From positions 21,537 through 85,536 of the forward strand of contig JBGVKG010000064.1 in assembly GCA_045123575.1 (NCBI GenBank): a stretch of 64,000 bases of DNA, read 5' to 3'. Every line of letters begins with the position of its first letter. Position 1 is the stretch's first letter. Under the pieces are notes generated by a model that saw nothing but the letters and a program-made list of their open reading frames with translations, searched no databases and had not been told where the DNA came from. The stretch comes from SVEL01 sp045123575. Lineage in GTDB: Bacteria > Bacillota > Clostridia > Lachnospirales > Lachnospiraceae. This document shows, one piece after another, positions 16,005 to 27,300 of the stretch. A program made the translations under genes and the position numbers.

Positions 16005-17105
16005 TTAAACCTCACCTATCCTATGACAAGCTGCAAAGTGTCCCTCACCATACTCCTTATACTCAGGTGTAACATGCTTACATATTTCCTTAGCATGTGG
16101 ACAACGAGTATGGAATCTACATCCCTTAGGTGGATTTGCAGGAGATGGTATATCACCATTTAAGATGATACGGTTCATCTTCACGTCTGGGTCTGGATAT
16201 GGTATAGCCGAGAATAATGCCTTTGTGTATGGATGAAGAGGATTATCAAAGATATCCTTCTTGCTACCAAACTCCATCATAGAGCCCAGATACATAACAC
16301 CAATCTTATCAGATATAAACTTAACTACTGACAAGTCATGAGAGATAAATACGTATGTAAGGTTCATATCCTGCTGAAGCTTCTTTAAGAGGTTGATAAT
16401 CTGTGCCTGAATAGATACATCAAGTGCCGAAACTGGCTCATCACATACAACCAAGCTAGGATTAACTGAAAGTGCTCTAGCTATACATATTCTCTGACGC
16501 TGACCGCCTGAGAACTCATGAGGATATCTCTCATAGTAATAATCTCTAAGACCACACTTGTCCATAAGGTCCAATACATAATCCTTAACCTCAGCCTTTG
16601 GTACTATGTTGTGTACCTCTACTGGCTCTGAGAGGATACCACCTACTGTACTTCTAGGTGGAAGTGATGAGTATGGATCCTGGAAGATGATCTGCATCTT
16701 CTTACGGATATCTCTCATCTGCTTAGAATTATACTTTGTTATATCGTTTCCTTCAAAGATAATCTGTCCTGCTGTTGGCTGGTGGAGCTTAAGTACTGCT
16801 CTACCCATAGTTGTCTTACCACAGCCTGACTCTCCTACGATACCTAATGTCTCACCTGGCTTAAGCTTGAATGATACATCATCTACTGCTATAAGCTCCG
16901 ATGTAACCTTTCCTGTTATAGTCTTCTTAAGAGGGAAACACTTACGGAGATGACGAACCTCAAGGATTGCTTCAGGGTCAAATGGAGCCTTAGAATCCTT
17001 CTCTATTTGTTCTTTTCTTTTTGCTAAAAACTCAGCCTCAAGCGCTGCGTCATCATACTCTACAGCTACTTCTGCTTCGTTTGTCAATATCTTCTCATCA
17101 GCCAT
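16005..17105 (-). CDS. oppF: Oligopeptide ABC transporter ATPase OppF
   Basis: ATPase that powers peptide import with OppD. After an acidic N-terminal extension of about 45 residues, Walker A is GESGCGKT at 91-98; the Q-loop, ABC signature SGGQRQR, Walker B LVVCDEPVSALD and the H-loop SHDLSVV are intact. The C-terminal oligopeptide-transporter domain contains GCRFHTRCPHAKEICK, the Cys motif that in related ATPases binds an Fe-S cluster or metal. 366 residues. The start overlaps the end of oppD by 8 bp, indicating coupled translation. Confidence 0.94.
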   Translation of the reverse strand: MADEKILTNEAEVAVEYDDAALEAEFLAKRKEQIEKDSKAPFDPEAILEVRHLRKCFPLKKTITGKVTSELIAVDDVSFKLKPGETLGIVGESGCGKTTMGRAVLKLHQPTAGQIIFEGNDITKYNSKQMRDIRKKMQIIFQDPYSSLPPRSTVGGILSEPVEVHNIVPKAEVKDYVLDLMDKCGLRDYYYERYPHEFSGGQRQRICIARALSVNPSLVVCDEPVSALDVSIQAQIINLLKKLQQDMNLTYVFISHDLSVVKFISDKIGVMYLGSMMEFGSKKDIFDNPLHPYTKALFSAIPYPDPDVKMNRIILNGDIPSPANPPKGCRFHTRCPHAKEICKHVTPEYKEYGEGHFAACHRIGEV

Positions 17106-18273
17106 TGTTCTGCTCCTCTTCGTACAAGTGACAAGCTACGAAGTGTGTTGGGCTTACCTGCACCATCTCAGGGTAATCACCTGAGCACTTCTTGATACAC
17201 TTTGCACATCTTTCCTTGAAATAACAGTGATTCGGCATATTTACTGGATTTGGTACATTACCTGGTATGTTAAACAGAGTCTCTGAGTCTGAGTCAAGTG
17301 TTGGCTTAGACTTCTGCAATCCTATTGTATATGGATGCATTGGATTGTGGAATATCTCTGAAACAGTACCCTTCTCTATAACACGACCAGCATACATAAC
17401 TACAACATAGTCTGCCATCTCAGCGATGATACCAAGGTCGTGTGTGATAAGCATAATCGAACCATCTATCTTTGTCTTTAAGTCACGGAGTAAGTCAAGT
17501 ATCTGTGCCTGAATAGTTACATCAAGGGCTGTAGTTGGCTCATCCGCGATGATAAGTCTAGGATCACTAGCTAATGCCATAGCTATCATAACTCTCTGAC
17601 GCATACCACCAGATAACTCATGTGGGAACGCACCATATACTCTCTCTGGCATAGCAATACCTACAAGATTGAGCATCTCTATAGACTTATCCTTAGCCAT
17701 CTGCTTTGTAGCATCAGGATGATTGATAAATGTTACCTCATCAAGCTGCTGACCTATTGTAAATACAGGATTAAGCGATGTCATAGGCTCCTGGAATATC
17801 ATAGCTATCTGATTACCACGGATTCTATGAATCTCTCTCATAGGCATCTTTGCTATATCATAAACCTTCTCAGTCTTGTCATCTTCAACAGCCTTAAAAC
17901 GAATCTCACCATCATATATCTGACCCTGTGGTCCCTGTATAAGTCTCATAACCGACATACTTGTAACAGACTTACCACAACCTGACTCACCTACGATACC
18001 AACAGTAGCATTCTTTGGTACATCGAAAGATACACCATGAACTGACTTAACAACACCCTGCTCTGTGAAGAAATATGTGTGCAGGTTGTCGATTTCAAGG
18101 ATATTGTTGCTATCCTTCATCTCTGTCAGAAATTCGCTCTCTTCTGCTTTACGATATTTATATGCCTCCAGACGCTTCATTACCTTAGCGTTTTCTTTTG
18201 CTATGGCACGAATCTCTTTGCCTGAAAGATAATTTCTCTTTTCAGATTTTTTAGAATTCTTTAATGCACACAT
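17098..18273 (-). CDS. oppD: Oligopeptide ABC transporter ATPase OppD
   Basis: Partner ATPase of OppF. Walker A GESGCGKS at residues 95-102, signature LSGGMRQR, Walker B LIIADEPTTALD, H-loop THDLGII. The C-terminal domain carries NHCYFKERCAKCIKKC, the conserved Cys-rich motif. The first 55 residues are an unusually basic extension (KKSEKRNYLSGKEIRAIAK) not found in typical OppD; its role is unknown. It lies 3 bp after oppC. Confidence 0.94.
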   Translation of the reverse strand: MCALKNSKKSEKRNYLSGKEIRAIAKENAKVMKRLEAYKYRKAEESEFLTEMKDSNNILEIDNLHTYFFTEQGVVKSVHGVSFDVPKNATVGIVGESGCGKSVTSMSVMRLIQGPQGQIYDGEIRFKAVEDDKTEKVYDIAKMPMREIHRIRGNQIAMIFQEPMTSLNPVFTIGQQLDEVTFINHPDATKQMAKDKSIEMLNLVGIAMPERVYGAFPHELSGGMRQRVMIAMALASDPRLIIADEPTTALDVTIQAQILDLLRDLKTKIDGSIMLITHDLGIIAEMADYVVVMYAGRVIEKGTVSEIFHNPMHPYTIGLQKSKPTLDSDSETLFNIPGNVPNPVNMPNHCYFKERCAKCIKKCSGDYPEMVQVSPTHFVACHLYEEEQNNG

Positions 18274-18276
18274 GTC

Positions 18277-19362
18277 TTATCTCCTTCCCTTAGGGTCGAG
18301 GGCATCACGCAAACCATCACCTACAAAGTTGAATCCAAGTACGGCGATAACGATACATACACCGGCTGGAACCCATACGTTTAAGTGGTTCTGCAAGATA
18401 TCCTGATTTGTGGAAATAATATTTATCATTGTTCCCCAAGCAGCATAAGGTGCCTTAACACCTAAGTTTAAGTATGAAAGAGTTGACTCATATATAATCA
18501 TACTACCAAGGCTTAAGCTCATTGAAACAATAAGCTGTGGCATAACGTTTGGAACGAGATGCTTAAATATCTTTCTTGATGTTGAATATCCCATAGCCTC
18601 AGCTGCAACCATATACTCCTGCTCACGAAGAGAGAGAATCTGTCCTCTAACAAGACGAGCTGTACCTGGCCATGATATAAATGTCAGATAAATCATCATA
18701 AGATATATTCTAAACTGTGCGTCTATATCAGATGCATCCAAAATAGTACTTATAATAAGTAAGATTGGAATACCTGGTAAACATATAAGCACATCACAAA
18801 GTCTCATGATAATGTTATCTATGGCACCACCAAAGTATCCGGCAATACCACCAAGTATAACACCGAAGAATGTTATAAGGAATACAGCAAGGAAGCTAAC
18901 TATAAGTGATATTCTTCCACCGTACATAAGTCTAACAAATATATCGTATCCTTCATTGTCTGTTCCTAAGATATGCTCAGATGAAGGTGCTGCAAGGAAG
19001 TTATCCTTAAGATACTTCTCTGTTGTCTGTCTAACAGTGTATTCCTTGCCATTTACTGTATATGTAATTTCTGCGCTGGCATACTCTGTCTTACCACTCT
19101 CATCAAGCTCTATCTCGCCCCACTCCTTATATACAAGTGGACCTGCGAAACAGAAAACAAATAATCCTATAACCATTACTAAGCCTACAATACTAAGCTT
19201 AGATTTAAAAAATCTACGTAAAACCATTCGTGTTGGCGACATAAGTTTTACATTTTTATCAAGAGGCACTTCTGAATCTTCTACATTTACATCTACTTCT
19301 TCTACGTTTTCTGTAGCTTCCATAGATTCCACAGTTGCCTGCTCGTTTCTATTTTCTTCCAT
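18277..19362 (-). CDS. oppC: Oligopeptide ABC transporter permease OppC
   Basis: Membrane permease subunit. 361 residues with an acidic cytoplasmic N-terminal tail (about 45 residues, Glu/Val rich), the first membrane span (SIVGLVMVIGLFVFCFAG), a large extracytoplasmic loop, LGTDNEGYDIFVRLMYGGRIS (family LGTD..GRD.FSR...G.R.S) and the EAA loop AAEAMGYSTSRKIFKHLVPN. The C terminus ends in GDGLRDALDPKGRR, typical of OppC. Gap to oppB is 14 bp. Confidence 0.93.
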   Translation of the reverse strand: MEENRNEQATVESMEATENVEEVDVNVEDSEVPLDKNVKLMSPTRMVLRRFFKSKLSIVGLVMVIGLFVFCFAGPLVYKEWGEIELDESGKTEYASAEITYTVNGKEYTVRQTTEKYLKDNFLAAPSSEHILGTDNEGYDIFVRLMYGGRISLIVSFLAVFLITFFGVILGGIAGYFGGAIDNIIMRLCDVLICLPGIPILLIISTILDASDIDAQFRIYLMMIYLTFISWPGTARLVRGQILSLREQEYMVAAEAMGYSTSRKIFKHLVPNVMPQLIVSMSLSLGSMIIYESTLSYLNLGVKAPYAAWGTMINIISTNQDILQNHLNVWVPAGVCIVIAVLGFNFVGDGLRDALDPKGRR

Positions 19363-19376
19363 GAAGACTGCCTCCT

Positions 19377-20369
19377 TTACTCTAACTTAACTCTTGGGTC
19401 TACCACTGCGTACATAAGGTCTGCTAAAAGAACACCTACAACGCTAAGGAGCGCCAAGAACATATTGTATCCCATGATAAATGGGATATCTCCTCTATTC
19501 ATCGCATCTAAGGCTATGTTACCGATACCTGGTAAGTCAAATACCTGCTCTGTAATAATAGCACCTGAGAACAATGAAGGAAGTAAGCCCGCAAGTGTTG
19601 TAACAAGCGGAATAAGTGTATTACGGAAAGCATGTTTATTGATAACAACTTTCTCTGTAAGACCCTTCGCACGTGCTGTACGAATATAATCAGAATTCAT
19701 AACCTCTAACATATTTGTTCTAGTCATTCTCATTCTTGCACCGATACTTAATATAACGATTGTAAGAATTGGAATAAATACGTGTCTAGCATAATCTATT
19801 AAAAGCTCTACTCCTGAATATGAAACTGATGCATCTATAAGACCTGATGCTGGGAACAATCCAAGTTTCAATGCCAAGAAGTCCTTAAGCATATTTCCAA
19901 AGAAGAATGATGGTAATGAAATACCTATCATAACAAGGATTGTTACAAGATAATCTCTAAAGCTGTACTGATGAGTAGCTGCTGTAATACCAAGTGGTAT
20001 AGCAATAAGGAACTCAAATATAGTAGCTATAAGAGCTATTGCAAAGGAAATACCCATATGCTCAACGATTACCTGTGCTACTGGTATACCATAAACGAAG
20101 CTTGTACCTAAATCAAACTTTGCAAGTGAACCTAACCAATTAAAGTATCCATTAAGAATACCCATAAAGGTATCATCACCAAGTCCGTACATTTCGTACA
20201 TTGCGTCTACAGTTTCCTGGCTAACAGTGGCGCCACCCTGATTGATGGCGTTGATTTTATCCTGGATAAAATCAACTGGCATCAATCGGATGAGGAAATA
20301 TATAATCATTGATACACCAAGGAGAATTCCTATGGCCATTACTAATCTTTTAATAATATATTTTAACAT
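19377..20369 (-). CDS. oppB: Oligopeptide ABC transporter permease OppB
   Basis: Membrane permease subunit pairing with OppC. 330 residues, six predicted spans. Begins MLKYIIKRLVMAIGILLGVS, the typical OppB opening; DLGTSFVYGIPV corresponds to DLG.S...PV; the EAA loop is RTARAKGLTEKVVINKHAFRN; the C terminus ends ADLMYAVVDPRVKL. It begins 15 bp after the oppA stop. Confidence 0.94.
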   Translation of the reverse strand: MLKYIIKRLVMAIGILLGVSMIIYFLIRLMPVDFIQDKINAINQGGATVSQETVDAMYEMYGLGDDTFMGILNGYFNWLGSLAKFDLGTSFVYGIPVAQVIVEHMGISFAIALIATIFEFLIAIPLGITAATHQYSFRDYLVTILVMIGISLPSFFFGNMLKDFLALKLGLFPASGLIDASVSYSGVELLIDYARHVFIPILTIVILSIGARMRMTRTNMLEVMNSDYIRTARAKGLTEKVVINKHAFRNTLIPLVTTLAGLLPSLFSGAIITEQVFDLPGIGNIALDAMNRGDIPFIMGYNMFLALLSVVGVLLADLMYAVVDPRVKLE

Positions 20370-20384
20370 AAGCCACTCCGTATA

Positions 20385-22961
20385 TTACTTCGCGAATTCT
20401 ATCTCCCAAATACGATCAAGTGGAGATGAGTATGGATTCATCTCTTTTGCTTCAGGGAGTGTTGACTTGTTAATTACCTTAGAGTTGTATGCATAAAGAA
20501 CACTTCTCTGGTAAACTGGAAGCTCAATAGCTAAGTCTAAAATCTCCTGCATAGCCTTCAAATAAAGGTCTGAACGAATAGACTGGTCATCTGTCTCACG
20601 AGCGTCATCAATGTACTCGCTTAAGCTGTTTAAGATATCAAGCTCCTCGCTTGTACCACTCTTCTTAAGGTAATTGTAACCCCAAGCAAGTGTACTTGTT
20701 GCTGTTGAATCCTTGTGGTAAACCTGATAAAGGTCTGGATCAAGTGCTGAAGACCAAGCAGCTGCCCAAACTTCAAGTGAACCTGTGTTAATCTTTGTAA
20801 GAGCCTGTGTATCACAAACTACTTCTACTTCCCAACCAAGGCTGTTAAGGAGTGCTGCTGCATCTCTGAATACCTTATATGTTGGGTGATCCTGTAAGCT
20901 TGAACCAGCGATTGTAAATGTAATCTTAAGATCACTGTCACCTGCGCTTACGCCAGCTTCCTGCATATACTTTTCGATATTTGCTATAGCAATATCCTGA
21001 CTCCAGTTACCAATCTGTGGATAATCATATCCGTTATCTGAAGCATCAGCGCCTGTAGGATAAGCCCAGCTTACCTTTGACATTGGCCAATAAATCTGTG
21101 ATGCTGTACCTGTACGGTAGTAGTCAAGTGCAAGTGATGTGTTCATAGCACACATAATTGCCTTACGAACATTGATATCATTTACCTTTGCAGCATTGAT
21201 ACCAACATAACCATAACCAAGCTGATCAGTTGTAATTGTAACCATACCCTTCTTACCAAGGTTTGTTAACTTATCATAATTATCTGTTGTAAGAGCTGGT
21301 GTGATGTAATGTACTGTACCCTTCTCAAGTGCTGAAATAGCATTTGATGAGCTTACTATCTGGTAACGAATCTTCTCGATCTTAGCATTGTTAATGCCTT
21401 CACCAACTGAATCAAAATTGTTGTTTGACTTGAAGTAAACAACGTTGTTTGTATAGAATTCACTCTCCGATGGCTTGTCGCTGTTCTTAGCATTTGTAGC
21501 CTTGTAAGCACCAGCGCCCATTGGAATCTTAATATTTCTTGTTGACTGAATAATCTCTGTCATGAAGCTGTAGCTAGCGAACTCAACACCAAACTTATTG
21601 TTTGCGATATCTACACCAACCTTGCTACCCTCTCCATAGTAATGCTGTGGAGCGATTGTAATAGCGAAGTTCCAAATAGCCTTTGGATCTACACCATCAA
21701 TTGTTATAGAAAGTACATCGTACTCATCCTTGTTTGTAACTGTTCCGTCATTGTTATGACCAGATGCGATTGTGTATGATGTTCCATTGATATCGATTGT
21801 GCTACCAGCCTTATCTGTGTGACCAAGTGAAACGATACCTGAAATGTTCTGTACAAGTAAAGAACCATCATCTGATACATTCTCATGAAGAATAACTTCC
21901 TTAGCCTTAGCTGTAAACTCTGTTGTAAGAGTTGCTGCTGTTGCCCAATACTGAAGGATAACATTTAACTCTGTTGCAATCTTATCATTGTATACGTACT
22001 CGATTGCTGCTTTCTTATCCTTTATTGAATCTGGATACTGAGCTGTAAGCTTCTCAATCTTTGTACGGTCAATCTTGCCATTCTTCTCGCCATACTCTAC
22101 ATCTACATAGCCTTCGCTGTACATAAAGCAGAAGATTTCATCCTTAAATTCCTTGAATGACTTGTATGGCTCATCCTTGTATGACTCCTGAGCACTTGTA
22201 TAATCTGTCTCAAGCTCTTCCTTGAATAACTTAAGAGCGTACTCATAATCAGCAAGAAGATTCTGGCTGTTTACATCTGAAGCCTTGTTTGAGATAGCTG
22301 ACTTGTAACCTGAGCTTACATTATGTGAAAGTATTGCATTCTTCATAGCTTCATAAGAAACTTCCTTTGTAGAAGAACCCTTAAGTTCAGCATTGTAAAG
22401 GTTAATAAGCTCGTTAAGTCTTATCTCTGCTCTGTTTGAAGCCTGTGATGAAATTAAATCATCATTGTCATTAGATGCAGAACCTATTGTCTGTGTTCTA
22501 TACTCTGATAATCCCACGATATCTGTTGAGTAAAGTGTGTTTGAACCTGTATAAACTGGATCAAGGTATACATAGTAGTTGAATAATACGTCGTTCATTG
22601 TTAATGGCTTGCCATCTGAGAACTTGATACCATTCTTGAGAACGAAGTTGTATGTAATAGTTCCATCGCTGTTCTCAACCTTATTGTAATCCTTAACAAC
22701 TACTGCCTCATCTTCACCGTATGCAACCTGTACCTGACCGTTAACATACTTTGAACCGAGCATACCTATCTGTGTCATGCCTACGATTGTTCCATCTGCA
22801 GCTGCTGTATAGAAGAATGGATTGAATAATCCATCAAGCTGCTCTGTCTGAATAACGAAAGCATCAGCACTGCTACTACCGCATGAACATCCTGTAAATG
22901 TTGTCATAGCACCAACAGCCATGCTCACGCAAAGTAATAAAGATAATAATTTCTTTTTCAT
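20385..22961 (-). CDS. oppA: Oligopeptide-binding lipoprotein OppA, enlarged
   Basis: Extracytoplasmic family 5 solute-binding protein that delivers peptides to OppBC. The N terminus is a lipoprotein signal with lipobox TFTGC (Cys about 25). SBP family 5 signatures are NGIKFSDGKPLTMNDVLFNYY and VRKAIMCAMNTSLALDYY. At 858 residues it is about 300 longer than usual; the extra sequence lies mainly after residue 150 (a polar, helix-rich stretch to about 420), interrupting the N-terminal lobe. It sits 17 bp after the upstream lipoprotein gene. The insertion might alter ligand size or interaction with the protease, which is inference. Confidence 0.92.
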   Translation of the reverse strand: MKKKLLSLLLCVSMAVGAMTTFTGCSCGSSSADAFVIQTEQLDGLFNPFFYTAAADGTIVGMTQIGMLGSKYVNGQVQVAYGEDEAVVVKDYNKVENSDGTITYNFVLKNGIKFSDGKPLTMNDVLFNYYVYLDPVYTGSNTLYSTDIVGLSEYRTQTIGSASNDNDDLISSQASNRAEIRLNELINLYNAELKGSSTKEVSYEAMKNAILSHNVSSGYKSAISNKASDVNSQNLLADYEYALKLFKEELETDYTSAQESYKDEPYKSFKEFKDEIFCFMYSEGYVDVEYGEKNGKIDRTKIEKLTAQYPDSIKDKKAAIEYVYNDKIATELNVILQYWATAATLTTEFTAKAKEVILHENVSDDGSLLVQNISGIVSLGHTDKAGSTIDINGTSYTIASGHNNDGTVTNKDEYDVLSITIDGVDPKAIWNFAITIAPQHYYGEGSKVGVDIANNKFGVEFASYSFMTEIIQSTRNIKIPMGAGAYKATNAKNSDKPSESEFYTNNVVYFKSNNNFDSVGEGINNAKIEKIRYQIVSSSNAISALEKGTVHYITPALTTDNYDKLTNLGKKGMVTITTDQLGYGYVGINAAKVNDINVRKAIMCAMNTSLALDYYRTGTASQIYWPMSKVSWAYPTGADASDNGYDYPQIGNWSQDIAIANIEKYMQEAGVSAGDSDLKITFTIAGSSLQDHPTYKVFRDAAALLNSLGWEVEVVCDTQALTKINTGSLEVWAAAWSSALDPDLYQVYHKDSTATSTLAWGYNYLKKSGTSEELDILNSLSEYIDDARETDDQSIRSDLYLKAMQEILDLAIELPVYQRSVLYAYNSKVINKSTLPEAKEMNPYSSPLDRIWEIEFAK

Positions 22962-22978
22962 TTTGCTCTCTCCTTTAA

Positions 22979-24310
22979 TTATTCTGTGATAATCTCAACG
23001 GTTACCACATTACCTTCAACTGTAATGTTTACATTTTCAGGATTCTCACCTGTTGCCTCACAAGTAATGTTTGCATTAGAGATAACACTTGCATCACCCA
23101 TACCGCAAAGTAAACCAATTGAATAATCTTCAACACCAAAATAGCATCCGGAATCGATAAGAAGCTTACTATTTGTAATATTTACATTAGTTAATGAAGC
23201 TTCACTTGAGAGTGTTCCTGCCAATAAACCAAAGCAAGCACCTGTCATACGAGTACCAGACTTAATGGTGAAGTTTACGCTATCAAATGTCAAGTCTGCA
23301 ATCTTAGCCTTATCAGTAAAGTTACCAAAGAGACCTGAATTTACCTTTGAATTGTTAGTCTGTGACAATTCAATGTTTTTGAACGAATAACCATTTCCGT
23401 TTATAATACCGTTAAAGTTACCGTGCATAAGTGAGGTTGGCCAATTCTTTCCTGCAAAGTCAAGATCGGCATGTATTTCATAGCATCCATTTACACTAGC
23501 GTTCTCAATGAACTGCTCTGCTGTATATATGTGATACCACTCACCTTCGATGTAATCAATGTACAGCTTCATAACATTATCCTTAGCTGTACCTGTCTCA
23601 TAATCAACTGAACCTGTAAATTCTAATGTCTGTGTTCCCACAAGATTTGCACCATCAACCTGTGCGTATACACCTTCGAGTGTATATCCATCCTTTACAG
23701 GGAAATCAAACATTTCTACTGCTCCAGTTTCTTGACTCCAATATGGTATATTAATATCTTCGCCTAATGTTGGGTCAAATGAGAATGATGACATAAAATC
23801 ACCTGAAGCTAAGTCATAGAACTCAAGCTTAAACATCGGAACCCATGCAGCATATAAAGTCATAACTGGCTCATCTGCTGAGTAATCCTTTGAAGCATCT
23901 ACTTCAAGTATATCCTTGTTGAAATCCCACTTATCACCATAAGTATAAGTTGGATTACCCTTCTCATCTACGCCTGTCTCTGTACGACTTGCATACCAAC
24001 CTGCCAAGAAATAACCATTCTTTGTAGCTGTAAAGGCATCATTTCCTCTTACCTCATTATCAGGTGAAATAAGTGCAATTTCAGCCTTGCCACTACCGTT
24101 CTTATTCATATCATCAATATTGAATGAATCAACGATAATAGATGTATTTGTTGTAAACGTACCTCCGTTAGCGTCAAATTTGACGCTAACGTTGTAGTTT
24201 TCTGAATTGTTAATCTCATATGGAGTTTTCTCGCTTGCACAACCTGCCATAAAAGTACAAGTTGCTGCTGTCATCAAAACGAAAAGAACTGATTTAATTT
24301 TCTTTCTCAT
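22979..24310 (-). CDS. Lipoprotein with InlB-type repeat and GLUG-like region
   Basis: Surface lipoprotein of about 443 residues encoded between the protease and OppA. It has a signal peptide with lipobox FMAGC (Cys about 23), then a Listeria-Bacteroides/InlB B-repeat-like segment (VKFDANGGTF ... KNGYFLAGWYA, about 40-105). A C-terminal region (about 260-390) reads GNFNGIINGNGYSFKNI ... SGLFGNFTDKAKIADLTF ... CFGLLAGTLSS, the GLUG/right-handed beta-helix pattern of surface proteins. I start at ATG 24310: GGAGGGAGA lies just upstream and the 17-bp overlap with the protease gene suggests coupling. The role is probably substrate or surface binding; this is inference. Confidence 0.75.
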   Translation of the reverse strand: MRKKIKSVLFVLMTAATCTFMAGCASEKTPYEINNSENYNVSVKFDANGGTFTTNTSIIVDSFNIDDMNKNGSGKAEIALISPDNEVRGNDAFTATKNGYFLAGWYASRTETGVDEKGNPTYTYGDKWDFNKDILEVDASKDYSADEPVMTLYAAWVPMFKLEFYDLASGDFMSSFSFDPTLGEDINIPYWSQETGAVEMFDFPVKDGYTLEGVYAQVDGANLVGTQTLEFTGSVDYETGTAKDNVMKLYIDYIEGEWYHIYTAEQFIENASVNGCYEIHADLDFAGKNWPTSLMHGNFNGIINGNGYSFKNIELSQTNNSKVNSGLFGNFTDKAKIADLTFDSVNFTIKSGTRMTGACFGLLAGTLSSEASLTNVNITNSKLLIDSGCYFGVEDYSIGLLCGMGDASVISNANITCEATGENPENVNITVEGNVVTVEIITE

Positions 24311-27300
24311 TTGAATCTCCCTCCTCAGAAGCCTCTTCTGCTTCATTTACAGCTTTTTTCTCTGCCTTTGCAGCCTTCTTTGCTGCATCCGCTTCCTTCT
24401 TTGCTGCCTTCTTTTCTGCTGTTTTTTTAGCTGCAGTTTCCTTTTTTGCAGCCTTATCAGCTGCTCTCTTAGCCTTCTTCTCAGGATCTTTGCGATCAGC
24501 TAAGTAAGCCTTAACAGCATCATCAATCTGTGGTCTAAACAGATAATATGAAACTGTTATAGCAAGAACTATTATAAGTACTACAAGGGCTATTATAAGA
24601 CCTGTATTATCAGCCTTATTTTCAGGACCTGTCTTATCTTCATCAGCTGGTGTGAGAGCCTTTATTCTCTGCTCAGCTGTGATTAAGTCTGAATAGTTCT
24701 TAACTAATGCCTGCTGCTCTGTAGTAGCAATCTTACTATATGCTGCACGAGCTGCCTCAACCAATGCCTTATCATTGTATGTTACTCTCTCTGGAATAGC
24801 CTTGATAGCCTTGATAGCTGCCAATGTAATCTTATCAGCTGCTGTCGAACCATCTAATATAATGTCAAAGTACTGGTCCATAACGTATGAATCATAATTC
24901 TGACCATTTACAGGTCTAATCATAATCATCTTATCTTCTACATATCCTACATAGTCAACGAAGTTCGCACCATAGAATACATTCGAGAACATTTCAGATG
25001 AAACATTCCACATATAGAATGGAATAAGGTTCATACCTACGATTTTCTTCTCTGTTCCATCGTAATCTGTATAATTTCCATAATCACCACTGCCTGGGAT
25101 ATGCTCTAATGAGTTATAGTATGCAGGGTCAAATTCCTCTTCAAGGATTGGTGCATTGTAGCTTGCGAATGTCATAATATCAAGCTTATCACATCCATAG
25201 AAAGCCTTATGTCCGATTGAAGCTACTGTGTAAGGTAATGTAACAATTTCAACATCACTACCAGCAAATGCCATAGAAGTAATACGTACTGTATCCTCTA
25301 AAATATTAACATTTGTATTATTAGTACCAGCATAAGTTATCAACTCATAACCTGTATCAATAATGCAGTAAAGTGAACCATCAACTACCTTTACCTTCTC
25401 ACTAATGTCAAATGTGTAAATCTTCTTATTATAATCTATACCAGCGAAATTCTCTGTCTCTACAATATGGAATGGCTCAATCTTACACATAGCAAATGGA
25501 TTATCTCCAAGCTTCTCAAGATTTGCACCAAGCTTCACTGTAAATGGTGTGAGCTTTTCTTTGATAAATGCGTGTGTTCCTATAGAAACTGCTCCGCTTA
25601 AATCTACATTTGTAATAGTTGTATAAGCAAATGCATATTCACCGATGTTCTTAGCAAACTGGATGTTCTCAACCTTTGAAAGCTTCTCACAGTATGAGAA
25701 TGTACCCTCACCTATATCAACACCGTTTGGATTAAGCTTAAGACCTGATAAGTTCTTATTAGAAACAAATCCGTAATCACCGATTGTTTCTGTTGCTGAA
25801 ACATCAACATTTCTCAAATCTGTCTCCATGAATCCGTACTGCTCAATTGTCTTAACATTTTCGAGATTTACTGATTCAAGCTTAATACAACCTGCAAATG
25901 CATACTCTGGAATAACTGTAATGCCACTGCCAAGTACTACACTCTTCATATCTCTACAGTATGAGAATGAATTCTTACCAATACTTGTTGCAGATGATAA
26001 GTTAACACTCTTTAATGCTGGTCCGTGATATGAATAAATATACTGACCATCTTTACTTACCGCTGCTACAGTCATATTTTCATCAAGACATATATAATAT
26101 ACATCTCCTGAGAATGCGTAGTCACCTATTGTCAATGCCTTTGATAAATCAATATTCTCTAAGCTTACAGCATTGTAGAATGCCATCTTACCGATTTCTG
26201 CATTAGCACCTAATGTTATGTTCTTAATGCTAGCTGCATAAGCAAATGCATTTTCACCAATCTTTGCATTTTCTCCGATAGTAAGTGAATTAAGCGCTGA
26301 TGCGAATTCATAATAGTAATATCTCTTACCACCTTCTGTATAATACAATGTCTTAAATGCCTTATCCTTATCTGTACTAAACGCATGGTTACCTATTGTT
26401 ACATTATTTCCTATAACAATATTAGTCATATTTAAACAATCGCTAAATGCGCCTTCGCCTATAACCATACCATCTGGAATAGCAACTGATGTAAGTGCTG
26501 TACATGCAAATGCATAATTTGGTATCTGTACACCTTCTGCCATTGCTGGTAATTTAGTAATTCCTGCCTCAAAGAAAGCGTACTCTCCGATATTTGTAAG
26601 AGTTCCAAGCGTAATGCTTGTAAGTGCCTTATTTGAAGCTAAACCATACTCACCAACTGATGTAACCTTGTCTAATACAACAGATGTAATCTTTGTATTA
26701 TGTGAGAATGCTCCCTTTGCAATAACAGAAACTGATGCGTTACCGATATTGCTTGCTGTAAACTCTCCTGCAACAACAGGTGATACAGCTATTAACTTTG
26801 TTCCGTCAGCTGATATAACATAATCAGCATTCTGAACCTTAAATGCCTTATTTGCACTATCTATTTCAAATAAAGCTATCTTTGTATCTCTAAATGCAAA
26901 TGGCTCTATATCATTTACATTTGGTCCTATCTTAACGCTTGTCATTGACTTACATTCATAGAACATACCCTCTGGAAGTACAGAGGCATTAACATAGAAG
27001 CTTGTCAATGATTCACATCCTGTGAAACAGTAAGCACCATACTTAACTGTGTCTACAGTAATAGTTACATTTGTAAGTTTCTTACAGCCTGCAAACGCAT
27101 ACTGACCAATTGATATCAACTTGTCTGCTGTGATAACTTCTTCAAGTCTCTGGTTACCTGCGAATGCATAGTCAGAGATAACGAACGCCTTTGATAAATC
27201 AAGTGTTCCCTTTAAATTACAATTTTCAAATGCATTCTGGTTGATAATCTTTAAGTTATTCTCACCACTGAATGAAATCTTCTCAAGAGCTGTACATCCG

